The translations under genes and the position numbers were made by a program. Positions 1-4,153 of a stretch of DNA of 5,446 bases are shown piece after piece (the stretch's first letter is position 1; every line of letters begins with the position of its first letter). Source of the stretch: Spirochaetales bacterium (GTDB lineage: Bacteria > Spirochaetota > Spirochaetia > Sphaerochaetales > Sphaerochaetaceae); the NCBI GenBank assembly GCA_028723145.1, contig JAQYFM010000156.1, positions 1 to 5,446 on the forward strand. Direction: 5' to 3'. Below the pieces are notes generated by a model. The model was not told the DNA's origin. It saw only the letters and a list, made by a program, of their open reading frames with translations, and made no database searches.

Positions 1-226
1 CGGTATTGTAGTGAGCGACAAGATGGACAAGACCATCGTTGTTGAGGTTACCAATAGAACCCTTCACCCTCTCTACAAGAAGTACGTTAACAGTACTAAG
101 AAGATCAAGGCTCATGACGAGAAGAATGATGCTCATGTCGGCGACACAGTAACAGTTGTTGAATGCCGCCACCTCAGCAAAGATAAGTGCTGGAGACTTG
201 AGAAGATCGTTGAAAGAGCACGCTAA
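1..226 (+). CDS. rpsQ: 30S ribosomal protein S17, 5'-truncated by window edge
   Basis: S17 is a primary 16S rRNA-binding protein of the 30S subunit with an OB-fold. The visible frame begins at base 2 and gives 74 residues ending at TAA 224-226. The opening 'GIVVSDKMDKT' is the classic S17 N-terminal strand, followed by 'HPLY', 'KAHDE' and the closing 'GDTVTVVECRHLS' signature. S17 is usually 80-90 residues, so about 10-15 N-terminal residues lie upstream of the window. The GTG at position 11 is therefore an internal Val codon, not the start. One oddity is that the signature's Arg-Pro-Leu-Ser reads Arg-His-Leu-Ser here (His codon 170-172). It is the first visible gene of the spc operon, and rplN follows after 11 bases. 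In related genomes rpmC and rplP precede it, which cannot be checked here. Confidence 0.96.
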   Translation, partial: GIVVSDKMDKTIVVEVTNRTLHPLYKKYVNSTKKIKAHDEKNDAHVGDTVTVVECRHLSKDKCWRLEKIVERAR

Positions 227-237
227 GGAGAACTGTT

Positions 238-603
238 ATGGTACAGATGCAGACTTATTTGAATGTAGCGGACAACAGTGGTGCAAAGCGTGTGCAGTGC
301 ATCAAGGTTCTTGGTGGTAGCCATAGATATGTTGCTTCAGTAGGCGATATTATCGTAGTTGCTGTTAAGGACGCACTTCCAAACGGAACTATTAAAAAGG
401 GTGACGTTTTGAAGGCTGTTATCGTTCGTACAAAGAAGGAATACCGCAGACCTGACGGTACCTATATCAGGTTCGATGACAACGCTTGTGTTATCATCGA
501 TGCCAACAATAACCCACGCGGAAAGCGTATCTTTGGGCCAGTAGCTCGTGAGCTTCGTGACGGCTATATGAAGATCGTTTCACTCGCACCGGAAGTGTTG
601 TAG
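238..603 (+). CDS. rplN: 50S ribosomal protein L14
   Basis: L14 binds 23S rRNA at the subunit interface, contacts 16S rRNA in a bridge with the 30S, and is the docking site for the silencing factor RsfS where that is present (family knowledge). The 121-residue product is close to the usual 122. It opens with 'MVQMQTYLNVADNSGAK'. The L14 signature is fully matched at about residues 60-86: Ala-Val-Ile-Val, nine residues, Asp-Gly, then Phe-x2-Asn-x2-Val. It ends with the near-universal 'FGPVARELR' and 'MKIVSLAPEVL'. Relative to the common form, one residue appears to be missing between 'RELR' and 'MKIV'. The ATG at 238 has GGAG at 227-230 with a 7-base spacer, and that motif is fused to the rpsQ stop codon. 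This suggests translational coupling. Confidence 0.98.
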   Translation: MVQMQTYLNVADNSGAKRVQCIKVLGGSHRYVASVGDIIVVAVKDALPNGTIKKGDVLKAVIVRTKKEYRRPDGTYIRFDDNACVIIDANNNPRGKRIFGPVARELRDGYMKIVSLAPEVL

Positions 604-613
604 GAGAACAAAC

Positions 614-913
614 ATGAGACTAAAGAAAAACGACACAGTCAAGATTATTGCAGGTAAAGATAAAGGCAAAATCGGTAAGATTGTGAAGATCAACCCAGAA
701 ACTGAAAGGGTTATCGTCCAGGGCGCTAACATGGTCACAAAGACTATGAAAAAGAAGAGCCAGCAGGATAAGGGCGGTATCATGGTAGTTGAAGCTCCAA
801 TCCACGTTTCAAATGTTGCTTTAGTAAGCAAGGATAAGGAATCAAAGGTTGGATACAAGCTTGATAACGGCAAGAAGGTCCGTTATGCAAAGAAGACAGG
901 TGAGGTACTCTAA
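614..913 (+). CDS. rplX: 50S ribosomal protein L24
   Basis: L24 is an early assembly-initiator protein of the 50S subunit that binds the 5' region of 23S rRNA and later sits near the polypeptide exit tunnel. The 99-residue product is of normal size (about 100-105). A KOW motif lies at about residues 6-32, with 'DTVKIIAGKDKGKIGKI' visible. 'GGIMVVEAPIHVSNVALV' and the C-terminal 'VGYKLDNGKKVRYAKKTGE' are family-typical. The segment at about residues 43-56, rich in Lys and Gln ('TKTMKKKSQQDKGG'), replaces the 'HTKPS..NPQGG' form common in Firmicutes and proteobacteria; I recall the former from treponemes. The ATG at 614 has GGAG at 603-606 with a 7-base spacer, overlapping the rplN stop. rplE begins one base after this gene's stop. 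Confidence 0.98.
   Translation: MRLKKNDTVKIIAGKDKGKIGKIVKINPETERVIVQGANMVTKTMKKKSQQDKGGIMVVEAPIHVSNVALVSKDKESKVGYKLDNGKKVRYAKKTGEVL
898..903 (+). promoter_or_regulatory. Shine-Dalgarno for rplE, inside the end of rplX
   Basis: AGGTGA at 898-903 matches the 3' part of the consensus AAGGAGGTGA and sits 11 bases before the ATG at 915. It lies within the last codons of rplX and supports ATG 915, rather than an upstream in-frame ATG at 849, as the rplE start. Confidence 0.7.
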
Positions 914-914
914 A

Positions 915-1469
915 ATGGCTGATAAGTTTATCCCTAATTTCAAAGTTAAGTACACTGAAACAGTTGCACCTGAACTTTTAAAAGAGTTCGGTTACTCATC
1001 TGTCATGCAGATTCCTGCTATCGAGAAGATTACTCTCTCTGTAGGTGTTGGTGAAGCAACAACTAACAAGAAGCTTCTTGAAGCAGCAGTTAAGGAACTC
1101 GAGCAGATTTCAGGCCAGCACGTTGTAAAGACAAGAGCTAGAAAGTCTATCGCTAACTTCAAGGTTAGAGAGGGACAGGAAATCGGTGCCATGGTTACAC
1201 TTAGAGGTGATAACATGTGGTACTTCCTCGAGAGACTCATCAGCATCGCACTTCCTCGTGTCAAGGACTTCAAGGGTGTAAATCCTAATGCCTTCGATGG
1301 ACACGGAAACTACTCACTCGGTATTACAGAGCAGATTATCTTCCCAGAAATCGACTTTGATAAAATTGAAAGAGTTAGTGGCCTCAACATTGCAATCGTC
1401 ACTTCTGCTAACACTGACGAAGAAGCATTTGCCCTGCTTAAGAAGCTCGGCATGCCTTTTGCGAAATAA
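915..1469 (+). CDS. rplE: 50S ribosomal protein L5
   Basis: L5 binds 5S rRNA and, with L18, anchors the 5S particle in the central protuberance of the 50S subunit; it also contacts P-site tRNA and S13. The 184-residue product matches the usual 178-187. The N-terminal 'IPNFKVKYTETVAPELLKEFGY' region is followed by 'EKITLSVGVGEA'. The L5 signature is complete at residues 62-78: Leu-x2-Ile-Ser-Gly-Gln, then Thr-Arg-Ala-Arg-Lys-Ser. 'NAFDGHGNYSLGITEQIIFPE' residues (125-145) and the terminal 'LLKKLGMPF' are also typical. The frame is open upstream to ATG 849, which would add 22 residues lying inside rplX. I chose ATG 915 because it restores family length, gives the normal N-terminus, lies one base after the rplX stop, and has an AGGTGA motif 11 bases upstream. 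Confidence 0.98.
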   Translation: MADKFIPNFKVKYTETVAPELLKEFGYSSVMQIPAIEKITLSVGVGEATTNKKLLEAAVKELEQISGQHVVKTRARKSIANFKVREGQEIGAMVTLRGDNMWYFLERLISIALPRVKDFKGVNPNAFDGHGNYSLGITEQIIFPEIDFDKIERVSGLNIAIVTSANTDEEAFALLKKLGMPFAK

Positions 1470-1481
1470 GGAGCTTAAGTA

Positions 1482-1667
1482 ATGGCAAAGAAGTCTTTAA
1501 TCGTTAAATGTAATAAGGACCCAAAGTTCTCAACACGTTCTTATAACCGTTGTAGAATCTGCGGACGTCCTCGTGGATATATGCGCAAGTTTGATATGTG
1601 CAGAGTTTGCTTCCGCAAGCTTGCAAGTGAAGGCCAGATCCCTGGCGTTACCAAATCTAGCTGGTAG
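1482..1667 (+). CDS. rpsN: 30S ribosomal protein S14, zinc-binding short form
   Basis: S14 assembles late into the head of the 30S subunit next to S3, S10 and S19. At 61 residues this is the short, zinc-ribbon form (often called type Z, rpsZ), not the 89-101 residue zinc-free form. The zinc ligands are visible as Cys24-x2-Cys27 and Cys40-x2-Cys43, with 12 residues between the pairs. 'GRPRGYMRKFDMCRVCFR' and the C-terminal 'IPGVTKSSW' are family hallmarks. An additional Cys10 is present and is not an expected ligand. The ATG at 1482 follows GGAG (1470-1473), fused to the rplE stop, with an 8-base spacer. The type Z form helps exclude Bacteroidetes as the source, since they carry the long form. 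Confidence 0.98.
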   Translation: MAKKSLIVKCNKDPKFSTRSYNRCRICGRPRGYMRKFDMCRVCFRKLASEGQIPGVTKSSW

Positions 1668-1677
1668 GAGTAGAGAT

Positions 1678-2076
1678 ATGGCAGTAAGTGATCCAATTGC
1701 TGATATGCTGACTAAGATCAGAAATGCTAGTCTGGCTAAGCACGAAAAAGTAGATATTTCAAATAGCAAGATGAAACTCCAGATCATCAAGATCATGAAG
1801 AACGAAGGTTTCATCAAGAATTTTAAGAAGGTAACTAAGGATAACCAATCAGTTATCAGAGTATACCTCAAGTACGATGATGCTCAGGCACCTGTTATTC
1901 ACGGTCTCGAGCGTATCTCCACTCCTGGTCGCCGTGTTTATAGCGGTTACAAGGATATGCCACGTGTCTACAATGGCCATGGTGTAGTGGTAGTATCTTC
2001 TTCAACTGGTGTTATCACTGGCAAAAAAGCCACTGAGAACAAAGTTGGTGGCGAATTGATCTGCACAATCTGGTAA
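1678..2076 (+). CDS. rpsH: 30S ribosomal protein S8
   Basis: S8 is a primary binder of 16S rRNA (helices 20/21/25 region) needed for platform assembly of the 30S subunit; in E. coli it also represses its own operon. The 132-residue product has the usual length. The N-terminus 'SDPIADMLTKIRNA' is near-universal. The middle carries 'GLERISTPGRRVYSGYKDMP', and the C-terminus ends 'KVGGELICTIW'. In the C-terminal RNA-binding motif the usual Ser-Thr-Ser-Lys/Arg-Gly reads Ser-Ser-Ser-Thr-Gly (residues 107-111), and the usual Asn-Gly-Leu/Phe-Gly reads Asn-Gly-His-Gly (99-102). The frame extends upstream to ATG 1573 inside rpsN. ATG 1678 is preferred because it gives the canonical N-terminus and has GGAG at 1667-1670 with a 7-base spacer. 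Confidence 0.98.
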   Translation: MAVSDPIADMLTKIRNASLAKHEKVDISNSKMKLQIIKIMKNEGFIKNFKKVTKDNQSVIRVYLKYDDAQAPVIHGLERISTPGRRVYSGYKDMPRVYNGHGVVVVSSSTGVITGKKATENKVGGELICTIW

Positions 2077-2082
2077 GGGAGG
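2077..2082 (+). promoter_or_regulatory. Strong Shine-Dalgarno for rplF
   Basis: GGGAGG at 2077-2082 directly follows the rpsH stop codon and lies 6 bases before the ATG at 2089. It is one of the closest matches to the consensus among the junctions in this window, which suggests efficient initiation of L6. Confidence 0.75.
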
Positions 2083-2088
2083 AAGCAA

Positions 2089-2628
2089 ATGTCACGTATT
2101 GGTAAATTACCTGTTGCGATTCCTGCTGGTGTTAAGGTCACAGTTGCTAATGAGCTTATTACTGTAGAAGGCCCAAAGGGCAAGCTCACTCAGCCAACAC
2201 GCCCAGAAGTCGCTATCGAGGTAAAAGATAACGAAGTCATCGTTACTCGTCATGATGATGAGATGGCATCAAGAAGCTGTCATGGTCTTTATCGCCAGTT
2301 GATTCAGAACATGATCATCGGTGTAAGCCAGGGCTTCTCAAAGGTTCTTGTAATCAATGGTGTAGGTTATAGAGCAGAGCTTAAGGACAACGTTCTTACA
2401 CTCAGCCTTGGATATTCAACAATCATCGATTACATCATTCCTGAAGGCATCACAGCTAAGGTCGATGGTACTAAGGTTGCTATCTCCGGTATCGATAAGG
2501 CAAAGGTCGGACAGGTCTGTGCCGAAATTCGTTCCCTCAGAGCTCCTGAACCTTATAAGGGTAAGGGAATCAAGTATGAGACCGAGAATATCCGCCGCAA
2601 GGTCGGTAAGTCCGGTGGTAAGAAATAA
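2089..2628 (+). CDS. rplF: 50S ribosomal protein L6
   Basis: L6 has two similar domains and binds 23S rRNA next to the sarcin-ricin loop and the factor-binding site at the base of the L7/L12 stalk. The 179-residue product matches the usual 176-184. 'MSRIGKLPVAIPAGV' opens domain 1, with 'VEGPKGKL' at about residues 26-33. 'NGVGYRAEL' (90-98) and 'LSLGYS' (105-110) begin domain 2. The C-terminal L6 signature 'PEPYKGKGIKY' at residues 153-163 is intact, followed by the basic tail 'RRKVGKSGGKK'. There is a strong Shine-Dalgarno six bases upstream of the start. Nothing looks disrupted. The gene is followed by rplR after 12 bases, as in most bacterial spc operons. Confidence 0.98.
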   Translation: MSRIGKLPVAIPAGVKVTVANELITVEGPKGKLTQPTRPEVAIEVKDNEVIVTRHDDEMASRSCHGLYRQLIQNMIIGVSQGFSKVLVINGVGYRAELKDNVLTLSLGYSTIIDYIIPEGITAKVDGTKVAISGIDKAKVGQVCAEIRSLRAPEPYKGKGIKYETENIRRKVGKSGGKK

Positions 2629-2640
2629 GGGGTATAGCAA

Positions 2641-3000
2641 ATGAACAGAATTGTCGATAAAAATCGCAAATTAGCTAAGCGTAAGGCACACATCAGAAAG
2701 AGAATTTCTGGTACTCCAGAAAGACCACGTATGACAGTTTTCAGAAGTAACCTTCATATGTACGTACAGGTCATTGATGATGTTGCAGGAAATACACTTG
2801 TCTCCGCTTCTACCGTCGAAGCTGACCTCAGAGGTCTTAAGAATAACGTTGCTGATGCTGCAAAGCTTGGTGAAGTTGTTGGTAAGAGACTTCTCGAGAA
2901 GAATATCGATACAGTAGTATTTGACCGTAACGGTTACATCTACCACGGTATCGTAAAAGCTATCGCAGACGGCGCTCGCGCAGCTGGTGTTAAGTTCTAA
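2641..3000 (+). CDS. rplR: 50S ribosomal protein L18
   Basis: L18 binds 5S rRNA directly and, together with L5, brings it into the central protuberance of the 50S subunit. The 119-residue product is of normal size (114-122). The basic N-terminal tail, 'KNRKLAKRKAHIRKRISGT', is followed by 'ERPRMTVFRSNLHMYVQVID' at about residues 27-46. The C-terminus carries the usual 'VFDRNGYIYHGIVKAIADGA' segment ending in 'GVKF'. Its start has a TAAGGGG sequence (2626-2632) fused to the rplF stop with an 8-base spacer, a weaker variant of the AAGGAG seen at other junctions. The only other L18 partner visible here is L5, encoded at 915-1469. Confidence 0.98.
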   Translation: MNRIVDKNRKLAKRKAHIRKRISGTPERPRMTVFRSNLHMYVQVIDDVAGNTLVSASTVEADLRGLKNNVADAAKLGEVVGKRLLEKNIDTVVFDRNGYIYHGIVKAIADGARAAGVKF

Positions 3001-3010
3001 GGAGTTTGAT

Positions 3011-3517
3011 ATGGAAAAAGCTAGAGAAAAAGAAGTTAAAGACGGATACGTAGAAAAACTTATCAAACTCAACCGTGTTGCTAAGGTCGTAAAGGGTGGT
3101 AGAAGATTCTCTTTCGCTGCTCTCGTAGTTGTTGGTTATGGTGACGGCAGAGTAGGTTACGGTTTTGGTAAAGCTAACGACGTAACTGATGCTATCAGAA
3201 AAGCAACAGACAAGGCTAAAGCAAGCCTCATCACAGTACCTCTCAAGGGTAATACAATTCCTCACGAGATGCTTGGTAAGTTCAAGAGCGCAAGTGTTCT
3301 TGTTCGCCCAGCAGTTCCTGGTACTGGTGTTATCGCAGGTGGTGCAGTTCGTGCAGTTGCTGATGCAGCTGGAATCAAGGATATGCTTAGTAAGTCTCTT
3401 GGTTCAAAGAACTCTATCAACACTGTTAAGGCTACTTTCGATGCATTTGAAAACCTTTTCGATGCAAAGAAAATCGCTGCTAACAGAGGTAAATCTCTGA
3501 AGGAAATGTGGGGTTAA
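3011..3517 (+). CDS. rpsE: 30S ribosomal protein S5
   Basis: S5 sits at the mRNA entry side of the 30S subunit, affects decoding accuracy with S4, and forms part of the spectinomycin site. The 168-residue product is typical (about 165-175). The N-terminal double-stranded RNA-binding domain runs from about residue 13 to 76, with 'NRVAKVVKGGRRFSF' (the spectinomycin loop region, 21-35) and 'GRVGYGFGKANDV' visible. The C-terminal domain carries 'PGTGVIAGGAVRAV' (103-116) and 'SKSLGSKNSINTVKATFDA'. The loop 'RVAKVVKGG' is the same as I recall for wild-type Bacillus, so no resistance change is seen. One oddity is Tyr43, where the family signature expects Asp or Asn. ATG 3011 has GGAG at 3001-3004 with a 6-base spacer; an in-frame ATG at 2987 lies inside rplR and is rejected. 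Confidence 0.98.
   Translation: MEKAREKEVKDGYVEKLIKLNRVAKVVKGGRRFSFAALVVVGYGDGRVGYGFGKANDVTDAIRKATDKAKASLITVPLKGNTIPHEMLGKFKSASVLVRPAVPGTGVIAGGAVRAVADAAGIKDMLSKSLGSKNSINTVKATFDAFENLFDAKKIAANRGKSLKEMWG
3510..3513 (+). promoter_or_regulatory. Weak Shine-Dalgarno for rpmD, inside the end of rpsE
   Basis: The only purine run at a normal distance from the rpmD ATG at 3520 is GGGG at 3510-3513, with a 6-base spacer. A better core, AAGGA at 3500-3504, is 15 bases away, which is longer than usual. Both lie within the last codons of rpsE, so L30 synthesis probably depends on ribosomes finishing S5. Confidence 0.45.
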
Positions 3518-3519
3518 TC

Positions 3520-3705
3520 ATGGCAGAAAAACAGATCAAAATCACACTCATCCATTCAGTTGCAGGCACTCTTCCAAAGCAGAGAAAGACTGTAAAGGCT
3601 CTTGGACTTGGAAAGATGCACAGCTCTGTTGTTCATGTTGCTACACCTGCTACTCTCGGTATGGTTCGCACTGTAGCTCACTTAGTAAAAGTTGAGGAGA
3701 TGTAA
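3520..3705 (+). CDS. rpmD: 50S ribosomal protein L30
   Basis: L30 is a small, non-essential-in-some-species protein on the solvent side of the 50S subunit that binds 23S rRNA. The 61-residue product fits the family (about 55-65). 'KITLIHSVAGTLPKQRKTV' at residues 6-24 corresponds to the family pattern of a Ser followed by a Gly turn and Gln-Arg-x-Thr-Val. 'ALGLGKMHSSVV' and 'GMVRTVAHLVKVEE' complete it. The ATG lies two bases after the rpsE stop. An in-frame ATG at 3508 inside rpsE would add four residues and is less likely. The last codons (Glu-Glu-Met) also form the Shine-Dalgarno for rplO, so the gene's 3' end serves two purposes. Some bacterial lineages lack rpmD, but here it is present and intact. 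Confidence 0.97.
   Translation: MAEKQIKITLIHSVAGTLPKQRKTVKALGLGKMHSSVVHVATPATLGMVRTVAHLVKVEEM
3694..3699 (+). promoter_or_regulatory. Shine-Dalgarno for rplO, inside the end of rpmD
   Basis: GAGGAG at 3694-3699 sits within the last codons of rpmD, 7 bases before the ATG at 3707. It decides for ATG 3707 over the in-frame ATG at 3692, which lies upstream of the motif and inside rpmD. Confidence 0.75.
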
Positions 3706-3706
3706 G

Positions 3707-4138
3707 ATGGGACAGATTAACGCACCATACGGTGCAAACGCAAAAAAGACCATTGTTGGTCGTGGCGCTTCATCTAAGGGTAGAGCATGTGGCCGCGGTC
3801 ATGATGGACAGAACAGCCGTTCAGGCGGCGGTGTTCGCCTTGGATTCGAAGGTGGACAGATGCCTCTTTACAGACGTGTTGCACGTCGCGGCTTCTCAAA
3901 TGCACCATTCAAGGTAACATATCAAGTTATCTCCCTTGATACCATCAGCGAGAAATATGCTGACGGTGAGACAGTAAGCCTCGAAACTCTTAAGGCTAAG
4001 GGTATTGTTAAGGGTGTTGGTGTTCAGGTTAAGGTTCTCTCTAACGGTAGCCTTACAAAGAAAGTCGCTTTTGAAGGAGTAAAAATGTCTCAGTCTGCTA
4101 AAGCAGCAGTAGAGGCAGCTGGTTGCTCCGTAAAATAA
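3707..4138 (+). CDS. rplO: 50S ribosomal protein L15
   Basis: L15 is a late-assembling 50S protein whose extended, Gly- and Arg-rich N-terminal half threads into 23S rRNA. The 143-residue product is near the usual 144-150. The N-terminal half shows 'IVGRG', 'GRGHDGQ', 'SRSGGG' and 'GFEGGQMPLYRRVARRGFSN' (47-65), all diagnostic. The C-terminal L15 signature is recognisable at about residues 109-139: Lys-Val-Leu, then Met-Ser-x2-Ala and a closing Gly. The usual 'GSGxGKT' stretch is one residue shorter and altered (residues 21-28), and the usual His-Lys-Gly reads His-Asp-Gly (32-34). The gene starts one base after the rpmD stop with a Shine-Dalgarno inside rpmD, and precedes secY as in most spc operons. 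Confidence 0.98.
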   Translation: MGQINAPYGANAKKTIVGRGASSKGRACGRGHDGQNSRSGGGVRLGFEGGQMPLYRRVARRGFSNAPFKVTYQVISLDTISEKYADGETVSLETLKAKGIVKGVGVQVKVLSNGSLTKKVAFEGVKMSQSAKAAVEAAGCSVK

Positions 4139-4141
4139 AAA

Positions 4142-4148
4142 AAGAAGG
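4142..4148 (+). promoter_or_regulatory. Shine-Dalgarno and A-rich leader of secY
   Basis: AAGAAGG at 4142-4148 lies 5 bases before the secY ATG at 4154 and overlaps an A7 run (4137-4143) that begins in the rplO stop codon. The core is only AAGG, weaker than the GGAG at most upstream junctions. It supports ATG 4154 as the start over the later Met codons 8, 9 and 11. Confidence 0.6.
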
Positions 4149-4153
4149 TAATC

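Noticed and set aside
849..914. Possible 22-residue N-terminal extension of L5 from ATG 849
   Set aside because: It lies wholly inside rplX in another frame, gives a non-family N-terminus, and ATG 915 yields normal length with a Shine-Dalgarno upstream.
921..932. Inverted repeat GATAAGTTTATC just after the rplE start, considered as an S8 operator or terminator
   Set aside because: The RNA stem would be only about 4 base pairs with no bulge, GC-rich base or U-tract. It is too weak to call a regulatory hairpin.
1509..1511. Cys10 of S14 as an additional zinc ligand
   Set aside because: The two Cys-x2-Cys pairs at 24/27 and 40/43 already supply four ligands, and Cys10 is not spaced to join them.
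1573..1677. Possible 35-residue N-terminal extension of S8 from ATG 1573
   Set aside because: It overlaps rpsN out of frame, and the conserved S8 N-terminus begins right at ATG 1678, which has its own GGAG.
1530..1871. 113-residue open frame on the minus strand opposite rpsN and rpsH
   Set aside because: It lies entirely opposite conserved genes, shows no family features, and has no sign of being an independent gene.
2671..3072. 133-residue open frame on the minus strand opposite rplR and rpsE
   Set aside because: The translation is Ser- and Cys-rich with no recognisable motif, and the opposite strand carries two clear ribosomal protein genes. It is a by-product of their codon use.
3189..3500. 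103-residue open frame on the plus strand inside rpsE
   Set aside because: It is an out-of-frame reading of the S5 C-terminal half, with low-complexity Leu/Ser/Gln composition and no motif.
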